From Spirosoma sp. KCTC 42546 (GTDB taxonomy: Bacteria; Bacteroidota; Bacteroidia; Cytophagales; Spirosomataceae), in assembly GCF_006965485.1 (NCBI RefSeq), contig NZ_CP041360.1:4444501-4508500 (forward strand): a DNA stretch of 64,000 nucleotides, written 5' to 3'. The notes beneath the pieces were generated by a model. The model ran no database searches. It was not told the origin of the DNA and saw nothing but the letters and a program-made list of their open reading frames with translations. Position numbers and translations under genes: made by a program. Below, one piece after another: positions 1-7,981 of the stretch. Each line of letters begins with the position of its first letter. The first letter of the stretch is position 1.

Positions 1-3
1 ACT

Positions 4-915
4 GTGCAAACGGGCTTATCCCGGCCACTTCTCCGACGCAGGAATCGCACAGAAATTGCCATTTATGTTTTTTCTGCCCTCGCGCTGATGGTTGTCGGGC
101 ATCTGTTATTCAGCTATTTCACGCTGGATCGGCTGACGGTTATGGCTAGTTCCATTGACCTAACGCCCCAGATTTTCTACTTCATTCTGGCCGGATTTGT
201 TGCCCAAATGATCGATGGAGCATTGGGCATGGCCTATGGCGTAACGGCTACTACATTCCTGACAAGCGTGGGCATCAGTCCCTTATTCGCTACTGCCAGC
301 GTACACAGTTCCGAAATTTTCACCTCGGGGGTATCGGGTTACATGCACCTGAAGTTTGGCAATGTTAACAGCCGGTTGTTTAAGATTGTCCTGATTCCTG
401 GCGTTATAGGCGCTGCGTTAGGTGCCTTTCTGATTACAAAATTGGCCGACATGGAAGTGGTTGCCAATTACTTATCACCGGCTATCTCTGTTTACACGGC
501 CATTCTGGGTATTTTGATTCTGAAAAAAGCGCTGGCGAAACAAACGAAGAAAAAACCCGTTCGCCAGATTGGTCTGCTGGCCTGGTTCGGAGGTTTTGTC
601 GATGCCATTGGCGGAGGTGGCTGGGGCCCCATTGTGAATTCTACGCTTATTGCGTCGGGCCGTCATCCACGCTACACAATTGGGTCGGTTAATCTGGCCG
701 AATTTTTCGTTTCGTTTGCCAGCTCTGTTGTGTTCGCCCTCTATGCCGGATTGGATAATTATGGCATGGTGATCCTGGGTCTGATTCTGGGTGGCATGAT
801 TGCTGCCCCTATTGCTGCCCGGTTGGCACAAAAACTACCTGTCAAGACCATGATGATTTTGGTCGGAATTGTCGTTATTCTCGTAAGTTTGCGGAAGATT
901 ATCAAGTTCTTTTAG
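4..915 (+). CDS. TauE/SafE-family sulfite/anion exporter, possibly 5'-truncated
   Basis: This is a polytopic membrane protein of about 303 residues with many hydrophobic segments and the two-halved TauE/SafE layout. The first half carries GAxxGMAYGV at about residues 73-80, and the second carries a GGFVDAIGGGGWGPI segment near residue 200. The family exports sulfite or organosulfonates across the inner membrane. Here it precedes sulfur-assimilation genes on the same strand, which fits export of excess sulfite; the substrate is inferred from the neighbours. The only start in the window is a GTG at base 4, and the frame is open to base 1, so the true start may lie outside. A basic stretch precedes the first membrane helix, which is compatible with a genuine N-terminus. 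Confidence 0.8.
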   Translation: MQTGLSRPLLRRRNRTEIAIYVFSALALMVVGHLLFSYFTLDRLTVMASSIDLTPQIFYFILAGFVAQMIDGALGMAYGVTATTFLTSVGISPLFATASVHSSEIFTSGVSGYMHLKFGNVNSRLFKIVLIPGVIGAALGAFLITKLADMEVVANYLSPAISVYTAILGILILKKALAKQTKKKPVRQIGLLAWFGGFVDAIGGGGWGPIVNSTLIASGRHPRYTIGSVNLAEFFVSFASSVVFALYAGLDNYGMVILGLILGGMIAAPIAARLAQKLPVKTMMILVGIVVILVSLRKIIKFF

Positions 916-981
916 TGTCTGGGCCAAGTTCCTGCTTGGCCCGTGAAAATTGACAGGCCAGGCAGGAGCTTGGCCCAGACA
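916..981. repeat. Imperfect palindrome between exporter and metZ
   Basis: The left arm begins TGTCTGGGCCAAG, and its complement CTTGGCCCAGACA closes the element just before the metZ start. TCCTGC/GCAGGA continue the stem inward to a short AT-rich loop. No T-run follows, so it is not a standard terminator. It fills nearly the whole gap between two co-directional genes. Confidence 0.8.
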
Positions 982-983
982 GC

Positions 984-2177
984 ATGCAAAAACAAACCAA
1001 AGCCATCCGTACCCAGGCGCAGCAATCGCAAAACCGCGAACACTCTGTTCCCCTGTATCTGACATCCAGTTTTACCTTCGAAAACGCTGAGCAGGGAAAA
1101 GCCTTGTTTGAAGAAACGGAAGAGGGTAACATTTATTCACGCTTCTCGAACCCCAACGTAACAGAGTTCGTCGAGAAGGTCTGCATGTTGGAAAATGCCG
1201 AAGACGGCATCGCAACAGGAACGGGCATGGCTGCCGTATTTGCCAGCATGGCTGCGTTGCTAAAATCGGGCGATCACCTGGTTGCCTGCCGGGCATTATT
1301 TGGCTCAGCACACCAGATTATTACGCAGATTCTGAGCAAGTGGGGTATTACGCATACCTATGTCGATGCAACCGCCACCGAAGCCGAATGGGAAGCCGCT
1401 ATGCAGCCCAACACGCGCATGGTCTACCTGGAAACACCTTCCAACCCTGGTTTGGAACTGGTTGATCTGAAAATGCTGGCTCGTCTGAAAGCGAAATATG
1501 GATTCATCCTGAACGTAGACAATTGTTTCGCTACACCGATCTTACAAACTCCAATCGACTTTGGAGCTGATTTATCGGTGCATTCGGCCACGAAGTATAT
1601 GGATGGACAGGGTCGGGTATTGGGCGGTATCGTAGTCGGTCGTGCCGATTTGATCCAGCCAATCCGGTTCTTTGCCCGGCATACCGGCCCATCGTTGTCG
1701 CCGTTCAATGCCTGGATCTTATCGAAAAGCCTGGAAACTCTGGACCTCCGCATGGAGCGCCATTGTCGCAATGCCTTGCAATTGGCCGAAGCGCTGGATG
1801 GGCACGCAGACGTTGAGCGTGTATTGTATCCGTTCCTTCCCTCTCATCCACAATATGATCTGGCTAAACGGCAGATGAGTGCGGGCGGTGCCATCGTCAC
1901 CATTGAACTGGAAGGCGGTTTCGAACGCGTAAAAGCCTTCTTCGATGCACTGACAATTCCTACCCTTTCCTCAAATCTGGGCGATTCCCGTACTATCGTG
2001 ACCAACCCAAACACAACGACCCATGCCAAATTGAAACCTGATGAGAAAGCCGCATTAGGTATTACGCCAGGCCTGATTCGGATTTCGGTTGGACTGGAAG
2101 CCATCGAGGATTTGATTGAGGATTTCACGCAGGCCGTCGAGAAATCAGCAGAAGCCATTAAAGAAAAGGTAGCCTAA
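984..2177 (+). CDS. metZ: O-succinylhomoserine sulfhydrylase (PLP-dependent trans-sulfuration enzyme)
   Basis: This is a 397-residue, full-length Cys/Met-metabolism PLP enzyme of fold type I. The YSRFSNP segment (about 51-57) and the PLP lysine in SVHSATKYMDG (Lys near 204) are visible. A typical C-terminal LIRISVGLE segment (about 366-374) is also present. The enzyme makes homocysteine from O-succinyl- or O-acetylhomoserine and sulfide, so it consumes the sulfide produced by the cys genes downstream. It starts three bases after the palindrome, directly downstream of the exporter gene. Related enzymes (cystathionine gamma-synthase, O-acetylhomoserine sulfhydrylase) share these motifs, so the acyl substrate is not certain. 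Confidence 0.85.
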   Translation: MQKQTKAIRTQAQQSQNREHSVPLYLTSSFTFENAEQGKALFEETEEGNIYSRFSNPNVTEFVEKVCMLENAEDGIATGTGMAAVFASMAALLKSGDHLVACRALFGSAHQIITQILSKWGITHTYVDATATEAEWEAAMQPNTRMVYLETPSNPGLELVDLKMLARLKAKYGFILNVDNCFATPILQTPIDFGADLSVHSATKYMDGQGRVLGGIVVGRADLIQPIRFFARHTGPSLSPFNAWILSKSLETLDLRMERHCRNALQLAEALDGHADVERVLYPFLPSHPQYDLAKRQMSAGGAIVTIELEGGFERVKAFFDALTIPTLSSNLGDSRTIVTNPNTTTHAKLKPDEKAALGITPGLIRISVGLEAIEDLIEDFTQAVEKSAEAIKEKVA

Positions 2178-2367
2178 GTAACAGCGTTTCACCCAGGCTC
2201 ATCAATCAGGTAATTGACGAGTCAAACGAGGTCGTTTTCGGTGGGTCTACGAGTTCGCCGATTTGTCGGGGCAACACTTTTTACTTTCAGAAGTTTCTGT
2301 CCAGCCTTGATGCAATGAACTGATTCGGTCCGAGAAGTTTTTAGTACAATAAAGCCCTGAAGATGCC

Positions 2368-2661
2368 ATGAAAACACTGACGCTCAATGTTCCCGACACA
2401 TTAGACCCAACCGAAGCTCGTTGGGAAATGGCCCGTGCGCTCTATGAAAAAGGCAGTTTAACCCTGGAACAGGCTGCTTCTCTGGCTGAACTGGCCCCGA
2501 CGTATTTTAAAATGCGATTGGCAGGTATACTGACAGGAGTAAATCTATCAACAAGCAACTTACCTACTCAACCTTTCGATCCCGAACGAATTAGGAAAAT
2601 TGCAGAAAAAATGGACATACAGGAATCTTGGGAAGAACTGGTGGCAATGATTGGCAAATGA
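2368..2661 (+). CDS. UPF0175-family protein, probable antitoxin
   Basis: This is a 97-residue protein with the UPF0175 pattern: an N-terminal beta-like stretch, then a helix-turn-helix-like segment (EKGSLTLEQAASLAELAPTYF, split here only by description) at about 30-50. UPF0175 proteins are commonly found as small DNA-binding antitoxins beside PIN-domain toxins. The stop codon overlaps the start of the PIN gene in an ATGA arrangement, so the pair is translationally coupled. The 190-base gap before it (2178-2367) holds no gene that I can see and probably carries its promoter. Confidence 0.75.
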   Translation: MKTLTLNVPDTLDPTEARWEMARALYEKGSLTLEQAASLAELAPTYFKMRLAGILTGVNLSTSNLPTQPFDPERIRKIAEKMDIQESWEELVAMIGK

Positions 2662-3110
2662 TTTATTTCTTTGATACAAATATTGTTTTGGCTTATGTGC
2701 GACAAACGAAGATCGTAGATGCCATCGCGGATATTTTAAATTTGACCGATAATAATCATGTCCAAATTTCAGTAGTCACTGCTGGCGAGCTTTGGTCAAT
2801 TGCACAGCAAAATAATTGGGATAGATCCAAACGAGCCATACTACAGGACTTGCTGAATAGTTATATTCGGATAAATATAGCTGATAATGAGCTGATTCAG
2901 CGGTACGCTGACATTGATGCGTTTAGTCAGAATAAATTAGCGGATCGATCATTGGGTACATCGGCCCGAAATATGGGCAAAAATGACTTATGGATTGCAG
3001 CATCAGCATCATTGGCCGGAGCTACCCTCATAACAACAGATAAAGACTTCGATCATCTGCACGGTCAGTATTTAGAAGTCGTCTGGCTTGATCCTAGTAC
3101 GTATAAATAA
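2658..3110 (+). CDS. PIN-domain ribonuclease toxin (VapC-like)
   Basis: This is a protein of about 150 residues that opens MIYFFDTNIVLAYV, with the first PIN acidic residue in FDTN. Further acidic residues are GELW near 43-46, NDLWIAA near 114-120 and TTDKDFDHL near the C-terminus, which together make the usual metal-binding quartet. PIN toxins cleave RNA. I chose the ATG at 2658, which overlaps the UPF0175 stop by four bases, over an upstream ATG at 2628 whose ten extra residues do not fit the family. The pair is a small mobile-type module inside the sulfur locus. Confidence 0.8.
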   Translation: MIYFFDTNIVLAYVRQTKIVDAIADILNLTDNNHVQISVVTAGELWSIAQQNNWDRSKRAILQDLLNSYIRINIADNELIQRYADIDAFSQNKLADRSLGTSARNMGKNDLWIAASASLAGATLITTDKDFDHLHGQYLEVVWLDPSTYK

Positions 3111-3117
3111 TACCCCA

Positions 3118-4224
3118 ATGTTCCTACGCCCCGCCTTTTACAGTATCTTACTCTTACTGGCTCACTTGGCCAGTGCGCAGAGCCCTAAAAAACCACTTCG
3201 GGTGGGTATAGCGGGGATGGCTCATGATCATGTACATGGCATTCTGAATAAAGCGTTCCGGCAAGCGGGGCAAACAGACATCGAAATTGTAGGCATCGCC
3301 GAACCGAATCGTGCCCTGGCCGAACGACTCGCCAAGCAGCATGGGTTTAGTATGAGCTTAGTCTATCCAACTGTTGCTGAAATGCTCGACAAAACCAAAC
3401 CCGAAGCCGTAACAGACTTTGGTCCGATTGTCGATCATAAGAAAACGGTAGCTATTTGTGCGCCCCGCAGTATTCATGTCATGGTCGAAAAACCACTGGC
3501 TACGACCTTTGCCGATGCAAAACAGATGGCTGCGCTGGCAAAAAAACACAATATTCAACTCCTGACGAACTACGAGACCACCTGGTACGGCAGCAATCAT
3601 AAAGCCTATGCGATTACCAATACCGACAAGTCAATTGGCGATGTACGGAAGATTGTTGTGCATGACGGGCACGAAGGGCCCAAAGAAATTGGCGTAAGCA
3701 ATGAATTCCTGAGTTGGCTCACCGATCCGGTTACCAATGGAGCCGGGGCCTTATTCGATTTTGGCTGCTATGGAGCCAATCTCTCAACCTGGCTTATGCA
3801 TAATGAGCGGCCGATTTCGGTAATGGCCGTAACCCAGCAAATCAAGCCTGACATTTATCCAAAAGTGGACGACGAAGGAACAATCATTCTAACGTATCCG
3901 AAAACGCAGACCATCATTCAGGGATCGTGGAACTGGCCATTTGGTCGTAAGGATATGGAAGTGTACGGTCAAACGGGGTATGTATTTACGGTAGATGGTT
4001 CGCGTATGCGCATACGCCTTAAGGGTGATAAAAGTGAAAAAGCGGCTGAAGCTCCGCAAACCGAGGCTCCTGCTACTGACCCATTTGCCTACTTTGCCAG
4101 ACTGCTACACGGCGAAACTAAACCCGATGAATTAACGTCATTAGAAAATAATATCATCGTCATGGAGATTCTGGACGCTGCCCGGCAGTCGGCCAAAACC
4201 GGCAAGGCGGTAAACTTAAAATAG
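3118..4224 (+). CDS. Gfo/Idh/MocA-family oxidoreductase with signal peptide
   Basis: This protein has about 368 residues. A hydrophobic export signal (about 1-21, ending ASAQS) is followed by a Rossmann domain starting LRVGIAGMAHDH. The NAD-dependent family hallmark EKPLATT is at about 126-132. The second domain is the usual alpha/beta substrate-binding fold. These enzymes oxidise or reduce sugars and related polyols; the substrate here cannot be read. The exported form is common in Bacteroidota. The start at 3118 puts the signal peptide at the very N-terminus; an ATG at 3088 lies inside the PIN gene. A palindromic repeat follows it. Confidence 0.8.
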   Translation: MFLRPAFYSILLLLAHLASAQSPKKPLRVGIAGMAHDHVHGILNKAFRQAGQTDIEIVGIAEPNRALAERLAKQHGFSMSLVYPTVAEMLDKTKPEAVTDFGPIVDHKKTVAICAPRSIHVMVEKPLATTFADAKQMAALAKKHNIQLLTNYETTWYGSNHKAYAITNTDKSIGDVRKIVVHDGHEGPKEIGVSNEFLSWLTDPVTNGAGALFDFGCYGANLSTWLMHNERPISVMAVTQQIKPDIYPKVDDEGTIILTYPKTQTIIQGSWNWPFGRKDMEVYGQTGYVFTVDGSRMRIRLKGDKSEKAAEAPQTEAPATDPFAYFARLLHGETKPDELTSLENNIIVMEILDAARQSAKTGKAVNLK

Positions 4225-4320
4225 TCATTTGCTATGCGTCATCCAATGGTCATTCGCTATACGTCATTTGACAATTAATGACTAATGATGACAACTTAAT
4301 GACAATAAATGACCACCACA
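4225..4320. repeat. Palindrome of GTCATT/AATGAC words before cysH
   Basis: The left half repeats GTCATT-like words and the right half repeats the complement AATGAC, so the transcript can fold into a long imperfect hairpin. It fills the gap up to the cysH start. Because the right half contains several ATGs, an in-frame start at 4278 is possible but would add low-complexity residues to CysH. Confidence 0.75.
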
Positions 4321-4322
4321 AT

Positions 4323-5054
4323 ATGATTGCCGAACCAACTTACACTCTCGAAAGCCTGACCGAACAACTGAACGGTCTGAGTAATGTCGAAGCGCTTCGG
4401 ACGCTGGCTGAATTATTTCCCGGTGAGGTCGTTTTTTCGACCAGCCTGGGCTACGAAGATCAGGTTATCACCGACTTAATCCTGGCGAATAATATACCAA
4501 TCAAGATTTTTACACTCGATACGGGTCGGATGTTTTCCGAAACCTATTCGGTCTGGAAAAAAACCAACGATCGGTACGGTGCCAAAATTGAAGCGTATTT
4601 TCCTGATGCGCAGGCCATTGAAAAACTGATGACCACCAAAGGTCCATACAGTTTCTATGATTCCGTTGAAAACCGGAAAGAATGTTGCGGCATTCGAAAG
4701 GTTGAGCCGCTCAATCGGGCACTGAAGGGTCAGAAAATCTGGATCACGGGCATCCGCGCTGAGCAGTCGGCCAATCGCCAGAGCATGCCCCAACTTGAGC
4801 GGGATGACGCTCACGATCTCTTTAAATTTCACCCCTTAATGGACTGGACATTCGAAGAGGTAAAACAGTATATAAAAGACCATCACGTACCCTACAATCC
4901 GCTCCACGATCGCGGCTTTGTAAGCATTGGTTGCCAGCCCTGCACGCGTGCCATTCAGGAAGGCGAAGATTTCCGGGCCGGGCGCTGGTGGTGGGAAGAC
5001 AACTCCAAGAAGGAGTGCGGTTTGCATAGCCGCGAGGAAGCCTTTAAAGCGTAA
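4323..5054 (+). CDS. cysH: Assimilatory APS (adenylyl-sulfate) reductase, 4Fe-4S type
   Basis: This is a 243-residue adenine-nucleotide alpha-hydrolase-fold reductase. FSTSLGYEDQ (about 38-47) is the nucleotide loop. The C-terminal ECGLH (about 231-235) carries the catalytic cysteine that forms the S-sulfo intermediate. A Cys-Cys pair (about 121-122) and a CxxC (about 204-207) form the 4Fe-4S site. In this family that site marks reductases acting on APS rather than PAPS, and no cysC kinase is seen nearby. The product is sulfite. The start MIAEPTYTLES is preferred to an ATG at 4278 inside the upstream repeat. It lies in the cysH-(four-helix protein)-cysD-cysN run. Confidence 0.9.
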   Translation: MIAEPTYTLESLTEQLNGLSNVEALRTLAELFPGEVVFSTSLGYEDQVITDLILANNIPIKIFTLDTGRMFSETYSVWKKTNDRYGAKIEAYFPDAQAIEKLMTTKGPYSFYDSVENRKECCGIRKVEPLNRALKGQKIWITGIRAEQSANRQSMPQLERDDAHDLFKFHPLMDWTFEEVKQYIKDHHVPYNPLHDRGFVSIGCQPCTRAIQEGEDFRAGRWWWEDNSKKECGLHSREEAFKA

Positions 5055-5170
5055 ATTAGTCGTCATTTACTTCGTGTCATTATTGGTCATTCAGTAATCA
5101 TTTTTTGTTTTAAAGCTCTATAATAAAATGACTATTGAATGCCAATGAATGGCTGCCAAATGACGATAAT
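5055..5170. repeat. Palindrome of TCATT/AATGA words after cysH
   Basis: GTCATT-type words on the left (CGTCATTTAC, GTGTCATTATTGGTCATTC) face AATGAC-type words on the right (AAATGACTATTG, CCAAATGACG), with an AT-rich centre. It uses the same word family as the palindrome before cysH and sits in the gap to the next co-directional gene. Confidence 0.7.
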
Positions 5171-5173
5171 AAT

Positions 5174-5632
5174 ATGGGACTAAACGATTTGCAGATTTAC
5201 CAGTTGGCGATGACCCTAGGAGAGCAAGTTTGGTTCGTGGTAAATAAGTGGGATTACTTTGCAAAAGATACTGTTGGAAAACAGGTAGTCCGATCGGTCG
5301 ACTCCGTAGCTGCCAATATCAGCGAAGGCTTTGGGCGCTATCACTATAAAGAAAATATTAACTTTTGTTACATCGCTCGTGGTTCATTACTTGAAACTCG
5401 AACCTGGTTAGATAAAGCAAGAAGGCGGTCGTTAGTTGGTGACGATCAATATAATCAGTTTGACAAAGACATTAATACGTTAGGTGTCAAGCTAAACAAT
5501 TACCTAAAAACACTAGGTAAAAAAGCTAGCGATTCGGGTTATAAAGCTGAAGAACCCGGCATTTTTTACGAAAATAGTCAGATGAGTATTGATTGGGACA
5601 AAGTTTTCCAAACACATAACGACGAAAAATGA
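5174..5632 (+). CDS. Four-helix-bundle protein (S23 / 23S rRNA intervening-sequence family)
   Basis: This protein has about 152 residues and carries the family signature: VRSVDSVAANISEGFGR at about 45-61, then a YIARGSLLETRTWLDKA helix. The family forms all-helical bundles, often as oligomers. It was first seen in rRNA intervening sequences but is scattered across Bacteroidota genomes with no settled function. The ATG at 5174 (MGLNDLQIYQLA) matches the family start; the ATG at 5135 lies inside the repeat. It is inserted between cysH and cysD, flanked on both sides by GTCATT/AATGAC repeats, which suggests it moved in together with repeat DNA. Confidence 0.75.
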   Translation: MGLNDLQIYQLAMTLGEQVWFVVNKWDYFAKDTVGKQVVRSVDSVAANISEGFGRYHYKENINFCYIARGSLLETRTWLDKARRRSLVGDDQYNQFDKDINTLGVKLNNYLKTLGKKASDSGYKAEEPGIFYENSQMSIDWDKVFQTHNDEK

Positions 5633-5662
5633 CCGTCAATGACCATCTAATGACCACTAAAT
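5630..5662. repeat. Tandem AATGAC words before cysD
   Basis: Four AATGACC-like words run from the stop of the four-helix gene into the cysD start. They match the right-hand arms of the two upstream palindromes and look like half of such an element. Confidence 0.6.
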
Positions 5663-6563
5663 GACTATGAATTATTTAGATCAGCTCGAATCCGAAGCCA
5701 TCCACATCATGCGGGAGGTTGCCGGTCAATTTGAGCGGCCTGCGCTCCTTTTTTCGGGCGGCAAAGATTCCATTACGCTCGTGCATCTGGCGCTGAAAGC
5801 GTTTCGTCCGGGTAAATTTCCGTTTCCCCTCGTGCATATCGACACGGGCCACAACTTTCAGGAAGCGCTCGACTACCGCGATAATCTGGCTGAGCGGATT
5901 GGCGAAAAACTCATTGTTCGCTATGTTGAAGATACAATTCGCGAGAAGAAACTGAAGGAGCCAACGGGCCGGAATGCGACCCGGAATGGCCTGCAAACAT
6001 TCACGTTGCTGGATACGATCGAAGAGTTTGAATTCGATGCCTGTATTGGGGGTGCCCGTCGGGATGAAGAAAAAGCGCGGGCCAAAGAACGGGTATTTTC
6101 GGTGCGGGATGAATTCGGTTCCTGGGACCCAAAACGCCAGCGCCCTGAACTTTGGAATCTCTATAACGGCCGGATTCACAAAGGCGAAAACGTTCGCGTA
6201 TTTCCCATCTCGAACTGGACCGAACTCGACGTTTGGAATTATATCCGTCGTGAGAAAATAGCACTGCCCAGCATCTATTTTGCCCACGACCGTGAACTAC
6301 TCATTCGTGACGGCAAGCTGATGGCCACTGCTGGGGGCGTTATCAAACCCGAAGCCGACGATCAGTTGGTAACACGCCGGGTACGGTTCCGTACCGTTGG
6401 TGACATTTCCTGCACAGCTGCCTCAGAATCGACCGCCGAAACCCTCGACGCCGTCATTGACGAAATTCAGGCGACACGCATCTCTGAACGGGGCGAGACC
6501 CGCATGGACGACCAGCTTAGCGAAGCTGCTATGGAAGACCGCAAGAAGGGCGGGTATTTTTGA
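5661..6563 (+). CDS. cysD: Sulfate adenylyltransferase, small subunit
   Basis: This is a 300-residue protein with the PP-loop SGGKDS (about 32-37) of ATP-pyrophosphatase enzymes. Family segments include HIDTGHNF (about 59-66), GGARRDEEKAR and the C-terminal SERGETRMDD plus KKGGYF. CysD joins ATP and sulfate to APS in a complex with the GTPase CysN, encoded next. Either ATG at 5661 or 5667 could be used; both give MNYLDQLE near the start. The C-terminus is intact. Confidence 0.93.
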   Translation: MTMNYLDQLESEAIHIMREVAGQFERPALLFSGGKDSITLVHLALKAFRPGKFPFPLVHIDTGHNFQEALDYRDNLAERIGEKLIVRYVEDTIREKKLKEPTGRNATRNGLQTFTLLDTIEEFEFDACIGGARRDEEKARAKERVFSVRDEFGSWDPKRQRPELWNLYNGRIHKGENVRVFPISNWTELDVWNYIRREKIALPSIYFAHDRELLIRDGKLMATAGGVIKPEADDQLVTRRVRFRTVGDISCTAASESTAETLDAVIDEIQATRISERGETRMDDQLSEAAMEDRKKGGYF

Positions 6564-6655
6564 ATAATGTAAAATGAACAATGAATAATGATTGGATATA
6601 ACACTATCCATTTTACCGCACGGGCGGCCCCAATTATTCATCATACATTCACTAA
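6564..6655. repeat. AATAATG-word palindrome with a GC-rich core before cysN
   Basis: AT-rich words (AATGTAAAATG, AATGAATAATG) face their complements (CATTTTAC, ATTATTCATCATACATT). A GC-rich 13-mer, CGCACGGGCGGCC, lies at 6617-6629 inside the right arm. The same 13-mer occurs at 33292-33304 in a similar palindrome. Confidence 0.75.
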
Positions 6656-7906
6656 ATGGATCTCCTTAGATTTATAACAGCCGGTTCGGTTGACGACGGC
6701 AAAAGCACGCTTATCGGGCGGCTTCTTTACGATTCCAAATCCATCCTGGCCGATCAGCTTGAAGCCATTGAACGCGCCAGTAAAAGCCGTGACGATGGTG
6801 AAATTGACCTCGCGTTACTTACAGATGGCTTACGTTCAGAACGTGAACAGGGCATTACGATCGACGTAGCCTATCGCTATTTCCAGACGCCAGCTCGTAA
6901 GTTCATCATTGTGGATGCGCCCGGCCATATTCAATATACCCGCAACATGGTAACGGGTGCGTCGAATTGCCAGTTAGCCATTGTACTAGTCGATGCGCGG
7001 CATGGTGTGGCCGAACAAACCCGTCGGCATTCGTTGATTGCGTCGCTTTTGGGAATCCCTCACATTGTGGTGGCTGTTAACAAAATGGACTTGGTTGGCT
7101 ATTCGCAGGATGTGTTCACGGATATCTGCATTAACTACGCGGACTTAGCCAAAAACCTGAATGTCAAGCACGTAACCTATATTCCGATGAGCGCGCTCAA
7201 TGGCGATAACGTTGTTGATCGGTCGGAGTCAATGCCATGGTATGATGGACAGACATTGCTGGAGCATCTGGAAACAGTCTTGATCGACGATGATGTGAAT
7301 CTAACCCAGGCTCGCTTTCCTGTGCAGTATGTCATTCGGCCGCAAACCGCAGAGTTACACGACTACCGGGGCTACGCTGGTAAAATTACCAGTGGCCAGT
7401 TCCGGAAGGGCGATGCTATAACGGTATTCCCGTCGGGCGAAACCTCAACTATCGACGCCATTGAAATCGCCGAAACGCATCTGGAGGAAGCCACAACACC
7501 CATGTCGGTTGTACTGCACCTGGCAACAGATGTAGACATTAGTCGGGGAGATCTGATTGTTCGCTCGGACAGCCAGCCGCTTAGCAGTCAAACAGTTGAA
7601 GCGATGCTTTGCTGGATGGATTCCAAGGAGTTCAAAGTGGGTAGTAAGTACGTATTACAGGTTGGCACCTTCCGAACCCGTTGCTCAGTTCGTGAGATAT
7701 CGTATCAACTGAACGTAAATACCTACGAACAGATTGAGGGAGTTGAACAATTGCGGCTAAATGATCTGGCCAAAGTCGTTCTACGGACTGCACAGCCAAT
7801 CAGTTTCGATCCTTATACAACCAATCGTGCGTCGGGTGGTGCGATCCTTATCGACGAAACATCCAACGTAACGGTAGGTGCGTTGATGCTGGTTGGCGAA
7901 GCGTAA
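6656..7906 (+). CDS. cysN: Sulfate adenylyltransferase, large subunit (GTPase)
   Basis: This is a 416-residue EF-Tu-like GTPase. The P-loop GSVDDGKST is at about 10-18, the G2/G3 region includes REQGITIDVAYRYF and DAPGHIQYTRNM, and the base-recognition motif is NKMD. Domains II and III follow. GTP hydrolysis drives APS synthesis by CysD. The length matches stand-alone CysN without a fused CysC kinase domain, consistent with a cysH that uses APS directly. An intrinsic terminator follows. Confidence 0.93.
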   Translation: MDLLRFITAGSVDDGKSTLIGRLLYDSKSILADQLEAIERASKSRDDGEIDLALLTDGLRSEREQGITIDVAYRYFQTPARKFIIVDAPGHIQYTRNMVTGASNCQLAIVLVDARHGVAEQTRRHSLIASLLGIPHIVVAVNKMDLVGYSQDVFTDICINYADLAKNLNVKHVTYIPMSALNGDNVVDRSESMPWYDGQTLLEHLETVLIDDDVNLTQARFPVQYVIRPQTAELHDYRGYAGKITSGQFRKGDAITVFPSGETSTIDAIEIAETHLEEATTPMSVVLHLATDVDISRGDLIVRSDSQPLSSQTVEAMLCWMDSKEFKVGSKYVLQVGTFRTRCSVREISYQLNVNTYEQIEGVEQLRLNDLAKVVLRTAQPISFDPYTTNRASGGAILIDETSNVTVGALMLVGEA

Positions 7907-7930
7907 AGCGATAATTCTTCATATACAGAA

Positions 7931-7964
7931 ACGCCCCAGAGAGCAATCGCTGGGGCGTTTTGTT
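7931..7964 (+). terminator. Intrinsic terminator after cysN
   Basis: CGCCCCAG (7932-7939) pairs with CTGGGGCG (7950-7957) and is followed by TTTTGTTTG. It separates cysN from the convergent glyS. Confidence 0.85.
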
Positions 7965-7981
7965 TGTTGTAAAAGTAGCGT

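Noticed and set aside
4225..5662. GTCATT/AATGAC repeats as a CRISPR or integron array
   Set aside because: Words are six bases, irregularly spaced and inverted between halves, and no cas or integrase gene is present.
5676..6287. 203-codon minus-strand frame over cysD
   Set aside because: Shadow of the strongly conserved cysD coding sequence.
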